The position numbers were made by a program, and so were the translations under genes. A DNA stretch of 64,000 bases. It comes from Streptomyces sp. RPA4-2 (GTDB taxonomy: Bacteria > Actinomycetota > Actinomycetes > Streptomycetales > Streptomycetaceae). The notes beneath the pieces are model-generated. The model saw nothing but the letters and a program-made list of their open reading frames with translations, was not told the DNA's origin and ran no database searches. Where the stretch lies: positions 4,526,001-4,590,000 of the forward strand of contig NZ_CP050975.2 of NCBI RefSeq assembly GCF_012273515.2, given 5' to 3'. How positions within the stretch are numbered: the first letter of the stretch is position 1; the number at the start of each line of letters is the position of its first letter. Below are positions 1 through 7,939 of this stretch, in pieces.

Positions 1-460
1 GGCCCTCGGCCGGGTCGACACGGTGGAGCAGTGCGGGTTCCTGGTGCTGCGCGGCGACCCACAGCCGATCCGCGGCGCTGATCTCGTCGTCGACCCAGAT
101 GAAGGGGCGGTGGCCGGCCCACTCCACGAGGGGGCGCGTCTTCCAGTGCAGACCCCGCGGGCCGTCGGCGACGGAGGCTTCGGGCCACTCCACCACTGGC
201 AGCCTGGGCAGCCCGATCCGTGGGGCGACGCACTCGTTGGCCTCCTCCATCCACGTCGAGGCCCACACCAGATCGCACCCGAGTGCCATCAGCCGCGGTC
301 CGACCGCGCGGTCGAGCCGTCCGAGCAACGGGTTCCCGTCATCGGGGAACACTCCGGGGCCGGGAGCAGGGGCTTGAAGCCGACCGGGCGACGCCCCGAA
401 CGGGATGAGCGGTCCGTCGACGTCGAGGAAGAGGATGGGGCGCTCCACCGCGTGGGTCAC
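1..460 (-). CDS. HAD-like hydrolase, partial (C-terminus outside window)
   Basis: Translating leftward from a GTG gives a protein opening VTHAVERPILFLDVDGPLIPFG. The stretch LFLDVDGPL is the HAD motif I (DxDGxL) with the nucleophile Asp. Later LVWASTWMEEAN fits motif II (hydrophobic then S/T) and FIWVDDEIS fits the acidic motif IV. HAD-like phosphohydrolases of this short type are common in Streptomyces and the substrate cannot be told. The gene runs off the left edge after about 153 codons, so the length is unknown. The start is my choice of GTG at 460; in-frame codons upstream offer no better start. Confidence 0.75.
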   Translation of the reverse strand, partial: MTHAVERPILFLDVDGPLIPFGASPGRLQAPAPGPGVFPDDGNPLLGRLDRAVGPRLMALGCDLVWASTWMEEANECVAPRIGLPRLPVVEWPEASVADGPRGLHWKTRPLVEWAGHRPFIWVDDEISAADRLWVAAQHQEPALLHRVDPAEG

Positions 461-614
461 GGCGGCACGATAGCCCCGCGTCGCGATGCTCGCAGCCGTG
501 GTGCGGCGCCGGCTCCCGGCTGGTCGACCGTGCGGCACCCCCGAGTGCGGGTGTTACGGCGCCGGCTCCCGCGGGCACCTCGAAGCGGTGCTTCACGCAC
601 GGTCAGTTCCAGAC

Positions 615-646
615 CGACGGGCCGACGGGCCGACGGGCCGACGGGC
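615..646. repeat. 8-bp tandem repeat, 4 copies of CGACGGGC
   Basis: Four perfect head-to-tail copies of CGACGGGC lie in the non-coding gap between the HAD-like gene and the membrane-protein gene. The gap (461-754) holds no supportable gene, only this tract and the following 16-bp repeat. Confidence 0.85.
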
Positions 647-665
647 CACCTTCTGCCGGCCGTCC

Positions 666-711
666 GGACCGTTGACCTGCGGGACCGTTGACCTGCCGGA
701 CCGTTGACCTG
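666..711. repeat. 16-bp period tandem repeat, 3 copies of GGACCGTTGACCTG
   Basis: GGACCGTTGACCTG occurs at 666-679, 682-695 and 698-711 with 2-nt spacers, giving a 16-bp period. No role is evident. It lies between two convergent gene ends. Confidence 0.85.
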
Positions 712-754
712 ACCGACCAGTGCCGTGCCGGGCGTCCAGTCCCTCGCCCCGAAG

Positions 755-1309
755 TCACCGGGCGGCGGCCTTGGCCTGGACGTGGGCGACGTAGCGGACG
801 GTGAACAGCATCGGGACGGCGAAGCCGGCGATCTGGATCAGCGTCGCGGTGATCGAGTGCGCGTTCCCGGCGTGCGCCACGAAGGCGAGTACGACGGCGG
901 TCACGGCGAAGGCCGCGGTCCAGACGGCGGTGATCACGACGTTGATCCGGATGAACGGAGCGAGCCCCCAGACCTCGCGCGGGGTGGTGCGCTTGGCGAT
1001 GCCCAGCGTGAACGGCCTGCCGATCGCCAGCGAGACACCGGCGATGACCGCCAGCGTGGCCGACGACAGGGCCGACGCGTAGTCGTGCACGCCCGAGTCA
1101 GGGTCGGCGAAGGCGATGGCGGCCAAGGCCGCGAAGAAGGCCGCGGAGCCGAACTCGATGATCAGAGCGTCGGGTTCGGCACCGGCCCGTACCTGCTGGG
1201 CGATCACCGCCACCGCGACCACCAGCGCGATCAGCGCCGCCCACTGCCAGTTCCCCGAGGGCAGCACGGCGAAGACGATCCACGGAAGGAAGGTGCGCAG
1301 GTACGACAT
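755..1309 (-). CDS. multi-pass membrane protein divergent from PadR regulator
   Basis: A 184-residue protein starting MSYLRTFLPWIVFAVLP. About six hydrophobic segments are visible (residues roughly 4-19, 24-41, 53-67, 78-96, 112-137, 146-167). No catalytic motif is seen and I do not recognise the family. The start ATG at 1309 is preceded by GGAG at good spacing; a longer version adding about 12 residues upstream is possible but would run into the promoter. It is divergent from the PadR gene, and the TGACATGTC sites between them imply PadR control, as is common for PadR-linked membrane proteins and transporters. The family assignment is open. Confidence 0.7.
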   Translation of the reverse strand: MSYLRTFLPWIVFAVLPSGNWQWAALIALVVAVAVIAQQVRAGAEPDALIIEFGSAAFFAALAAIAFADPDSGVHDYASALSSATLAVIAGVSLAIGRPFTLGIAKRTTPREVWGLAPFIRINVVITAVWTAAFAVTAVVLAFVAHAGNAHSITATLIQIAGFAVPMLFTVRYVAHVQAKAAAR

Positions 1310-1339
1310 GAGGTCTCCGCTTGCTCGGCATCTCTCTTC

Positions 1340-1378
1340 TGACATGTCGAAAGTAGAAGGTCTGCTGATGACATGTCA
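1340..1378. promoter_or_regulatory. paired TGACATGTC operator sites and divergent promoter
   Basis: TGACATGTC at 1340-1348 and the perfect palindrome TGACATGTCA at 1369-1378 lie 29 bp apart between the membrane-protein gene and padR-like gene. On the minus strand TTGACA (1379-1374), an 18-nt spacer and TACTTT form a plausible promoter for the membrane protein that both boxes overlap. ATGT/ACAT dyads are typical of PadR-family operators, so autoregulation and repression of the neighbour are likely. The binding itself is inferred. Confidence 0.6.
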
Positions 1379-1401
1379 ATACTGGAAGGTAGACTGAGCG
1401 C

Positions 1402-1914
1402 ATGAGCCTTCGACACGCACTGCTCGGGCTCCTCTCCGAGCACCCCGCCAGCGGCTACGACCTGCTGAAACTCTTCGAGACGTCGCTGGCCAACGCCTGG
1501 CCCGCGACCCAGAGCCAGATCTACACCGAGCTGACCAAACTGGCGGACGCCGGTCTGATCGCGGTGGCGGCCGAGGGCCCGCGGGGCCGCAAGGAATACG
1601 CCCTCACCGCCGAGGGACTGGCCGAACTGCGGCACTGGCTGACCGAGACCAAGCCGCAGCGGACCACCCGCAGCGACACCCTCCTGCGGGTGTTCTTCCT
1701 CGGGGTGCTGACACCGGATCAGGCGCGCGGCTACCTCACCGAGCTCATCGAGCGGGCCGACGAGGGCCACCAGGGCCTGCGTCAGCTGAAGGAGTCCATC
1801 GACTGGACCGACGACAACCTCTCGGTCTACGGCCGGATCGCTCTGGAGTACGGCCTGCGGCTCCACACCATGCACCGCGAGTGGGCCGAGTGGGCGTCCG
1901 GCCAGATCACCTGA
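1402..1914 (+). CDS. PadR family transcriptional regulator
   Basis: 170 residues. The N-terminal winged helix is typical of PadR: MSLRHALLGLLSEHPASGYDLLK, then SQIYTELTKLADAGLI and the wing GPRGRKEYALTAEGLAEL. The C-terminal half (about 95-165) is the Vir_C-type dimerisation region, rich in Leu/Glu and ending HREWAEWASGQI. PadR proteins are ligand- or stress-responsive repressors of nearby efflux or envelope genes. The adjacent divergent membrane protein is the obvious target and the boxes at 1340-1378 the probable operators. The ligand is unknown. Confidence 0.92.
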   Translation: MSLRHALLGLLSEHPASGYDLLKLFETSLANAWPATQSQIYTELTKLADAGLIAVAAEGPRGRKEYALTAEGLAELRHWLTETKPQRTTRSDTLLRVFFLGVLTPDQARGYLTELIERADEGHQGLRQLKESIDWTDDNLSVYGRIALEYGLRLHTMHREWAEWASGQIT

Positions 1915-2084
1915 CCCGTCAACTCGTGCCCCGCGAGCGCATCCACGGTGCCCCTCGGCGGCGAATGAGCCCGAGTACGTATGTGCTCGCGCCCGTCCCG
2001 ACCACGAGAACGGCCCGCTCACTCAGCCATGTACGACGAGAACACGCGCCAACTGTCCGTGACCTGGCCGCCGGGGGCTCCTCG

Positions 2085-2507
2085 ATGAAGGAAATCGTCC
2101 GCGGCTACTGGTGCGAGTGCCGGACCGAGGACCTCGCCGGGGGCGGTCCGCCGGCGCTGCTCGCGTCGATGGACACGTACTCGGCCGCGCAGGCCGACCG
2201 GTGGATAGCGGTCGCCCTGCGCACCATCACACCGGCGCTCGGCCCCGCCGCGGCGGACGAGGCCTGGGACTGGCTGTACGACGGCCGCATCGAGATGCGA
2301 CAGGCCCTGCTGCGCTCGGAACCGTGTTCGGTGTCGGTCGACAACAAGACCACCCGGCTCACCTGGACCGCCCGCCCCGTCCTCTTCCTGCCCCTCGCCC
2401 GCCGGGAGGACGCCGGCCTTCCCGACTGCGCGGACAGGTTCACACCCGGCACCGGCCGTCCCCGCCCCGTACCCGCCCCCGTCTCCTGTGAGGGACCTGC
2501 CTCATAA
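2085..2507 (+). CDS. hypothetical protein, unrecognised
   Basis: A 140-residue reading frame starting MKEIVRGYWCECRTEDLAGG. It has a compact N-terminal part with Trp, Cys and aromatic residues (WIAVALRTITPAL, EAWDWLYDGRIEMRQ, TRLTWTARPVLFLPL) and a Pro/Arg-rich tail. I do not recognise a family. Its ATG overlaps, as ATGA, the stop of a 19-codon frame starting at 2029 (MYDENTRQLSVTWPPGAPR), which could be a leader peptide or chance. Codon use is Streptomyces-like. It precedes the lipid-type cluster in the same direction, but a link is only positional. Confidence 0.45.
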   Translation: MKEIVRGYWCECRTEDLAGGGPPALLASMDTYSAAQADRWIAVALRTITPALGPAAADEAWDWLYDGRIEMRQALLRSEPCSVSVDNKTTRLTWTARPVLFLPLARREDAGLPDCADRFTPGTGRPRPVPAPVSCEGPAS

Positions 2508-2698
2508 GGACCCGTAAGAACTCGTGAGAACCCGTAAGGCCCTGTAAGGACCGCCCCCGCGCGGGACCGGCACCGTCGGGTACGCGCAGTGCACGCGTGA
2601 CCTTTCCGCCGCGTGCCCTGTTAGCGACTCTGCCCGCCGCCCACCTGCGCCAGGGAAGCCCTCATGACGATGACCAGGCCGCGTCCGGCGGTGCACCC

Positions 2699-4099
2699 GT
2701 GACCACGACGGTTCCGAGCCCCAACGCGGTCGACGGCTGCTTCCTCAGCTACGAGAGGGACGAGCCCCGGTTCCGGCCCTATGTCGGAGCGGTCCTGGAG
2801 GTGACCGGCTCCTGTCCGGGTCCGGGTCCGGTGCGGGAGCAGATCGCCGACCGTGTGGCCCGCATGCCGAGCCTCGCCTGCAAGGTGACCCGGCAGGGCC
2901 GCCGGACGGTCTGGGAGCTCGATCCCGCCTTCGACCCGCGCCATCACGTCCACGAGATCCCCGTGGAGGACGGCCGGCCCGCGCTCGGCCGGGCCGTGGA
3001 CGCGCTGCTCGGTGAGCCGATCAGCGCCGGCGCGCCCCGCTGGGGGATCTGGCTCATCCACGGCTACTCCCCCGACGGATACGCGCTGTTCTACCGCGCC
3101 CACCACGCCGCCCAGGACGGGCAGGCGGTGCTGGACGCGCTCACGGCGCTGTTCGGGGTGGGTCCCGCCGTACCTCCCCGGCAGGCCGTGGACGAGGCAC
3201 CCGGCGCCCGTGACACCGGCGGGGACCGGGATCCGCTCACGTGGGTGAGGAACATCCCGGCGCGGGCGATCGCGCAGAACGCGGCCGACACCGTACGCGG
3301 CCTGCGGTCCACCCTGACCTGGGCACCGCACCGCCCCCTCACCGGCCGGACGCGGCTGCTGTCGGCGGCCGTGCCGGTGGCCTGGCCCCGGGATGTCGCG
3401 AAGGCCCTCGGGGCCACGCCCAACGACGTCTGCCTGGCCGCGCTGGCGGAGGCGGTACGGGACTGGGTGCCCGCGGAGTGGCGGGCCCGCCCCGGACGCG
3501 GCCGGGAGCTGCACGTGGGACTGCCGGTCAGTCTCCGTCTGCCGGAGGAGCGGTTCGCGGTGGGCAACAGGGTCTCGGCCGTGCGCGTTCCGCTGTCCTA
3601 CTGGGCAAAGTCCCCGGCCGAGCGGGTGGCGGCCGTCGCCCGCGCGACCCGCCGGGTCAGGACCGAGGGGATGCGCCGGGTGCTGCGGGCACAGCTGGAG
3701 TGCCTTCCGGAGTGGCTCGTCTACCGCTTCGTCCGGCAGTCCTGCGCCGCGAGCAGCGCGGTGGACACCTCCGGACTGCTGCGTGTCCCCCGCCGGCTGG
3801 CGGTCGGGGCGGATCCGGTCGACGGGGTGGTGCCCACGCTGTTCCTGCACGGCGACCACCTCTTCGCGGTGTCGTTCCTCTCCTACCAGGGACAGGTGCG
3901 GGTGAGCTTCACCGTCGACCGGGCGCTGGACGACGTCGGTGATCTCGCCGCCTTGTGGGCCGATGCCGTCGAGCGGCTGTGGCACGACGTCACCCCCCTC
4001 GGCCCCGCCGGTAACGCCAGTAACGCCAGTAACGCCAGTAACGCCAGTAACGCCAGTACCAGAGATTCGCACGCGTCCCGTTCCAGGGAGAACTCATGA
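2699..4099 (+). CDS. wax ester synthase/diacylglycerol acyltransferase (WS/DGAT) family protein
   Basis: About 466 residues from the GTG at 2699. The condensation-fold motif HHxxxDG is present as HHAAQDG near residue 140, matching WS/DGAT enzymes, which move an acyl group from acyl-CoA to an alcohol acceptor. Further family features are the conserved GNRVSAVRVPL block and the late SYQGQVRVSFTVDRALDD block near the C-terminus. The C-terminal tail holds a tandem NAS repeat encoded by a 9-bp microsatellite. A short frame (ATG at 2664, 12 codons) with a good ribosome site ends in GTGA over this start, suggesting coupling. It overlaps the next gene by ATGA, so it is probably co-expressed with the reductase. 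Substrate unknown; the neighbours suggest a long-chain amino alcohol or similar lipid. Confidence 0.85.
   Translation: MTTTVPSPNAVDGCFLSYERDEPRFRPYVGAVLEVTGSCPGPGPVREQIADRVARMPSLACKVTRQGRRTVWELDPAFDPRHHVHEIPVEDGRPALGRAVDALLGEPISAGAPRWGIWLIHGYSPDGYALFYRAHHAAQDGQAVLDALTALFGVGPAVPPRQAVDEAPGARDTGGDRDPLTWVRNIPARAIAQNAADTVRGLRSTLTWAPHRPLTGRTRLLSAAVPVAWPRDVAKALGATPNDVCLAALAEAVRDWVPAEWRARPGRGRELHVGLPVSLRLPEERFAVGNRVSAVRVPLSYWAKSPAERVAAVARATRRVRTEGMRRVLRAQLECLPEWLVYRFVRQSCAASSAVDTSGLLRVPRRLAVGADPVDGVVPTLFLHGDHLFAVSFLSYQGQVRVSFTVDRALDDVGDLAALWADAVERLWHDVTPLGPAGNASNASNASNASNASTRDSHASRSRENS
4011..4055 (+). repeat. 9-bp microsatellite (GTAACGCCA x5) inside WS/DGAT gene
   Basis: Five perfect copies of GTAACGCCA encode NAS repeated at the protein C-terminus. 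Because the unit is a multiple of three, copy-number change would alter tail length without a frameshift. Confidence 0.9.
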
Positions 4100-5016
4100 G
4101 CACGACCGGCCCAGAAGGGTCCACCGCCCTGATCACGGGCGCCAGTTACGGCATCGGCGCCGACATCGCCCGCGCCCTCGCCGCCCGCGGCCACCACCTC
4201 GTCCTGGTGGCCCGTAGCGCCGAGCCCCTGGACCGGCTCGCGGCCGCCCTGGAAGCCGAGTTCGGGATCAGTGCCCGTCCACTGGCCGCCGACCTGAGCA
4301 CCGAGGCCGGCATGGATGCGGCCGCCGCGCGCGCGGGCGACGCCGACATCCTCGTCAACAACGCCGGTGCGGGACTCGGTCTGTCCTTCGAGCGCACGGC
4401 GTGGGAGGAGGAGCGGCGGATGCTCGCCCTCAACGTCGTCGCTCCCTCCCGGCTCGTCCACGCGGCACTGCCCGGAATGCTCCGCCGGGGCCGCGGGCGC
4501 ATCCTGAACGTCTCCTCGGTGGCCGCCACCGCGCCGGTCTGGCAGGGCACCACGTACGGCGCCTCGAAGGCGTACGCCCTGGCGCTGACCGAGTCGCTGG
4601 CCCACACGCGCCGTATCCGCACCTCGCCGGTCGCGCTGACCGCCCTCGTACTGGGACACACCGTCTCGGAATTCCACGAGCGGGCCGGTATCGCGCCGTC
4701 CCCTCCGTCGCTCACCCTCGCGTCGCCGTACGTCGCCGAGCGGGCGGTGCGGGCCATCCTCCGGCGCCGCCCGCCCGTCGTCTGTGTGCCGAGCGTCCGC
4801 TACAAAATGCTGGCCGGGCTGCTGCGTCATCTCCCGCGCCGGGTCGTCGCCCTGCCCCTCCTCGCCGACGACTTCACCGTCACCTCGTACGAGGCGCCAC
4901 GGCCGCCGTACGGGGCCGGGGAGCCGCGGACCGGTGGGCGGGAGTCAGCCGGGAGTGACGGCCAGGACGGCGTTCTGCCCGCCGAAGCCCATGGACAGCG
5001 AGAGCGCCAGCCCTAG
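4096..5016 (+). CDS. short-chain dehydrogenase/reductase (SDR)
   Basis: 306 residues. NAD(P)-binding GASYGIG lies at about residues 16-22, NNAG at about 89-92, the catalytic Ser in LNVSSVAA and YGASK (Tyr/Lys) at about 155-159. The form is a classical SDR of the DltE/YqjQ-like group, with a hydrophobic C-terminal segment (YKMLAGLLRHLPRRVVALPLL) that may be membrane-associated. The start overlaps the WS/DGAT stop (ATGA). Its last 72 nt overlap the convergent ketosynthase gene. In this setting it could reduce a 3-keto lipid intermediate made by the ketosynthase or alpha-oxoamine synthase; that role is inferred. The tail after about residue 270 is hydrophilic and may be non-essential. Confidence 0.88.
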   Translation: MSTTGPEGSTALITGASYGIGADIARALAARGHHLVLVARSAEPLDRLAAALEAEFGISARPLAADLSTEAGMDAAAARAGDADILVNNAGAGLGLSFERTAWEEERRMLALNVVAPSRLVHAALPGMLRRGRGRILNVSSVAATAPVWQGTTYGASKAYALALTESLAHTRRIRTSPVALTALVLGHTVSEFHERAGIAPSPPSLTLASPYVAERAVRAILRRRPPVVCVPSVRYKMLAGLLRHLPRRVVALPLLADDFTVTSYEAPRPPYGAGEPRTGGRESAGSDGQDGVLPAEAHGQRERQP

Positions 5017-6165
5017 CCTTCCCTGGCGGCTCTCGGCCGGGATGTCGAGGTCGATCGCCGGATCGGGTTCCTCGAGGTTGGCGGTGGGCGGAACGAGCCC
5101 CTGCTCGACGGCGAGGACGGTGAACGCCGCCTCCACCGCGCCCGCCGCTCCCAGCAGGTGCCCGGTCACCGGCTTGGTGGACGTCACCGGCGGGCGGTGC
5201 GGGAAGAGCCCGGCCAGCACCGCGGCCTCCGCCCGGTCGCCGGCCGGGGTCCCGGTGCCGTGGGCGTTGACGTGGGTCACGTCGCGCGCGCTCGCGCCGG
5301 CCTGCGCGAGGGCCTCGCGGACGGCCGTGCCGAGCCCGGTGCCGTCCGGGTGGGGGCGCACCACATGGTGCGCGTCCGAGGAGGCTCCGAAGCCACTGAT
5401 CCGGGCCCGGGTCCGGGCGCCGCGGGCACGGGCGTCGGCGCTGCGCTCCAGGACCAGCATCCCGGCCCCCTCGCCGATGACGAAGCCGTCCCGTCGCCGG
5501 TCGAAGGCGCGCGGCGCTCCGGTGGGATCGTCGAAGCGGTGCGACAGCGCGCCGATCCGGTCGAACCCGGCGACGTAGAACGGTGTGATGGCGGCGTCGG
5601 CGCCACCGGCCAGCGCGATGTCGCACCGGTCCAGGGCCAGCAGGTCCCGTGCCATACCGAGGGCGGTCGCGCCCGACGCACAGGCGGTGTTGACCGTGCA
5701 ACTGGCGCCCGAGGCACCGAACTCGATGGTCAGCTGGGCGGCCAGCGAGTTGCCCAGCGCGGCGGGCACCGCGTACGGCGACATGTCCTGCGGGCCGGCC
5801 GTCAGCAGCGCGCGGTGCTCGGACTCCAGGGTCTGGGCGCCGCCGGTGCCGGAACCCACGATCACCGCGACGCGCGCGCCGTCCCACCGTGCCGGGTCCA
5901 GGCGCGCGTCGGCCAGCGCCTCCCGCGCGGCGAGCAGCGCCAGTTGCGCACTGCGGTCGGGTCTGCGCGCCCGGGCCCCGCCGAGCCGGGCCGGGTCGAA
6001 GCCGCCCACCCGGCAGGCCAGGTGCGCCGGGACCGTCTCCTGCTCCCACGCCAGTACGGCGGTCGGCAGCCCCTTGCAGACGCGCTCCCAGCCGGGGGCC
6101 CAGCCGTCACCGGCCGGGGTCACCAGTCCGAGGCCCGTGACGCAGACGTCCTGTCGGCCGGTCAT
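4945..6165 (-). CDS. beta-ketoacyl-ACP synthase II-like condensing enzyme
   Basis: 406 residues, the usual FabF length. The catalytic triad is intact: Cys in NTACASGAT (about residue 161), His in NAHGTGTPAGD (about 299) and His in KPVTGHLLGAAGA (about 335). The C-terminal NMG-like SMGFGGQNAVL is also present. It performs decarboxylative condensation of malonyl-ACP with an acyl thioester. The ACP gene ends 7 bp upstream, with AGGTGA at the ACP stop serving as ribosome site, so the two are cotranscribed. Sequence differs from a housekeeping FabF mainly in context: it pairs with a stand-alone ACP and divergent alpha-oxoamine synthase, pointing to a specialised lipid or metabolite. It overlaps the SDR 3' end on the other strand. 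Confidence 0.92.
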   Translation of the reverse strand: MTGRQDVCVTGLGLVTPAGDGWAPGWERVCKGLPTAVLAWEQETVPAHLACRVGGFDPARLGGARARRPDRSAQLALLAAREALADARLDPARWDGARVAVIVGSGTGGAQTLESEHRALLTAGPQDMSPYAVPAALGNSLAAQLTIEFGASGASCTVNTACASGATALGMARDLLALDRCDIALAGGADAAITPFYVAGFDRIGALSHRFDDPTGAPRAFDRRRDGFVIGEGAGMLVLERSADARARGARTRARISGFGASSDAHHVVRPHPDGTGLGTAVREALAQAGASARDVTHVNAHGTGTPAGDRAEAAVLAGLFPHRPPVTSTKPVTGHLLGAAGAVEAAFTVLAVEQGLVPPTANLEEPDPAIDLDIPAESRQGRLGLALSLSMGFGGQNAVLAVTPG

Positions 6166-6172
6166 ACGGAGG

Positions 6173-6391
6173 TCACCTGGCTCCGACGAGGGCGGCCACG
6201 TCCGCGACGGTGAGGGTGGCGCCGATCTCCTCCTCCGTCACCGCCACCCCTTTCTCGCGGCGCAGGACCAGGGCCAGTTCGACGACGGCGATGGAATCCA
6301 GGCCGGCTTCCTCGCGCGTGGCGTCCGGGCTGATGTCATCCTCGGAAAGCCCAAGAGAAACAAGAACGTTTTTGAGTTCTTCGTATGACAC
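6173..6391 (-). CDS. acyl carrier protein
   Basis: 72 residues from GTG at 6391, preceded by GGAGAAAAA. The protein is acidic with four helices; the phosphopantetheine Ser lies in EEAGLDSIAVVEL (DSI instead of the usual DSL). The sequence VSYEELKNVLVSLGLSEDD reads as helix I. It sits directly upstream of the ketosynthase and 111 bp from the divergent alpha-oxoamine synthase, so it likely carries the acyl chain for both. Discrete ACPs beside serine-palmitoyltransferase-like genes are known in sphingolipid-making bacteria; that parallel is inference here. Confidence 0.92.
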   Translation of the reverse strand: MSYEELKNVLVSLGLSEDDISPDATREEAGLDSIAVVELALVLRREKGVAVTEEEIGATLTVADVAALVGAR

Positions 6392-6452
6392 TTTTTCTCC
6401 GTCGCGTGGATAGCAGGGCAGACACCTCAAAGTACCATCTCCAAGGGAACCG

Positions 6453-6469
6453 AATTCTCCGAGAGAATT
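6453..6469. promoter_or_regulatory. perfect inverted repeat AATTCTC-CGA-GAGAATT in divergent promoter
   Basis: A 17-bp dyad with 7-bp perfect arms lies in an unusually AT-rich 111-bp gap between the ACP and alpha-oxoamine synthase genes. It is a candidate operator for coordinate control of the two arms of the cluster. No cognate regulator is identified; the PadR gene 5 kb away uses a different motif. Confidence 0.55.
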
Positions 6470-6502
6470 AATGCGACAGGCGAGCGATGGGCGAACGCGG
6501 GC

Positions 6503-7837
6503 ATGGATATTCTGGAAAAGTGCCGGCCGTGGACCGCGGAGCATCTGCGGGCGACGGGACGGGACTGCTACTTCCGGGCGATCGGCGATACGTTCGACGG
6601 CACGGAGGCCGATTTCGAGGGCCGTCGGGTGGTGGTCGCCGCCTCGCACGACTACCTGGGCCTCTCCGCCGAGCCACGGGTGCGTGAGGCCGCCGTCGCC
6701 GCGGTACGGCGCTTCGGCACCTCGCTGGGAGGGTCCCGGGCGGTGAGCGGCTCGCTGGAACTGCACGAGGAGCTGGAGAACGGGCTGGCGGCGTTCCTGG
6801 GCCACGAGGCGGCCGCCGTTCTTCCCTCCGGATATCAGGCGAATTTGATGCTCGCCCCGCTCCTCGGGGACGGGGACATGGTATTCAGCGACTTTTCCAA
6901 TCATGTTTCGCTGGAAGAGGCCGTCCGTCTCGGCAGGGCGAAGGAACGCAAATTCCTGCACGGCAACCTTGATCACCTCGAGGAATTGCTCCGCACCGCC
7001 GACGGAAACGCAATCGGAAACGAAGGACCCGGAACCGGAGACGACGGGACCCGCACCGGCGGAAAGCTGATCCTCACGGACGGGGTCTTCTCGGTGGACG
7101 GGGACGTCTGCGACCTTCCCGGCCTCATGGAGCTGGCGGGCGCGCACGGGGCGCGGGTCGTCGTCGACAGTTCGCACGACCTCGGGGTGCTCGGCCCGAC
7201 CGGAGCGGGCGCCGGCGAGCACTTCGGGCTGCGTCCCGACCTCGTCACCAGCGCCCTGTCCAAGAGTCTGGCCTCGGTGGGCGGGGTGATCGCGGGCCCC
7301 GCCGAGGTGATCCGCTATCTGCGGTTCCACGCGCGGACGTCACTGTTCACCGCGGCCGCCTCACCGGCCAACGTCGCCGCCGCACTGGCCGCGCTGCGGA
7401 TCCTGCGCGCCGAACCCGAACGGCGCGTACGGGTCCTGGATCTCGCCGAGCGGCTGCACAACGGCCTGCGCGCGCTCGGCTTCGACACCGGGGCGTCCGT
7501 CACGCCGGTGGTGCCGGTGCTGGTCGCGGGACGCGAGCGGTGCATGCGCATGTGGCGGGAGCTGTTCGAGGCGGGAGTGTTCGCCGCGCCCATGGTCCAC
7601 CCGGTCGTCAGGACCGGCCGCGAGGTGCTGCGGGTCACTCTCACCGCCGCGCACACCGATGCCCAACTGGAGCGGGTCCTGGCCGCGTTCGAGCACGTGG
7701 GCCGCGCCGAGGGGGTCATCCCGGGCTCCGCGCCGGCCGCGCACACCCCGGTACGGATCGCCCGCCCGCGCGGCCCCCTGACCGCCGCGCACGACGGCGG
7801 GTCCACCGGTGCGGGAGTACGACGGGCCACCGTTTAG
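6503..7837 (+). CDS. alpha-oxoamine synthase family PLP enzyme (KBL/AONS/SPT-like)
   Basis: 444 residues, fold-type I PLP enzyme. Visible marks: ASHDYLGLS early, GTSLGGSRAVSGSLELHEELE, PSGYQANL, the VVVDSSHDLGVLGPTG block with cofactor-binding Asp and His, and the Schiff-base Lys254 in SALSKSLASVGG. The SKSLAS-GG form is closer in look to serine palmitoyltransferase-type members than to glycine C-acetyltransferase, but family assignment needs a tree. Such enzymes condense an amino acid with an acyl-CoA or acyl-ACP with loss of CO2, giving an alpha-amino ketone. A Gly/Thr-rich insertion (residues about 171-186) and a low-complexity C-tail are unusual. Divergent from ACP/KS, which would supply the acyl-ACP. 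Confidence 0.88.
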   Translation: MDILEKCRPWTAEHLRATGRDCYFRAIGDTFDGTEADFEGRRVVVAASHDYLGLSAEPRVREAAVAAVRRFGTSLGGSRAVSGSLELHEELENGLAAFLGHEAAAVLPSGYQANLMLAPLLGDGDMVFSDFSNHVSLEEAVRLGRAKERKFLHGNLDHLEELLRTADGNAIGNEGPGTGDDGTRTGGKLILTDGVFSVDGDVCDLPGLMELAGAHGARVVVDSSHDLGVLGPTGAGAGEHFGLRPDLVTSALSKSLASVGGVIAGPAEVIRYLRFHARTSLFTAAASPANVAAALAALRILRAEPERRVRVLDLAERLHNGLRALGFDTGASVTPVVPVLVAGRERCMRMWRELFEAGVFAAPMVHPVVRTGREVLRVTLTAAHTDAQLERVLAAFEHVGRAEGVIPGSAPAAHTPVRIARPRGPLTAAHDGGSTGAGVRRATV

Positions 7838-7840
7838 GGC

Positions 7841-7919
7841 CGGGGCCGTACCTGGCCGGGGCCGTACCTGGCCTCGTACCTGCCTGCCGGGAACGTACCT
7901 GGCCGGGACCGTACCTCGT
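7841..7919. repeat. imperfect tandem repeat around CCGTACCTGGCC, convergent gap
   Basis: GGGGCCGTACCTGGCC is repeated twice head to tail and followed by three degenerate GTACCTG copies, filling the gap between the alpha-oxoamine synthase and CopCD stops. No hairpin with a T-run is seen. Confidence 0.7.
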
Positions 7920-7939
7920 GCCGCCCCCGGTGCCGCGGA

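Noticed and set aside
4011..4055. Possible CRISPR-like repeat
   Set aside because: Nine-bp units without spacers inside a coding region; a microsatellite. No CRISPR array or cas genes in the window.
2621..4072. 480-codon frame antisense to WS/DGAT
   Set aside because: The sense strand carries HHxxxDG and family blocks; the antisense has none.
2699..7837. Polyketide or NRPS cluster
   Set aside because: Only a FabF-like KS and single ACP occur; no modular PKS, chain-length factor, adenylation or condensation domains.
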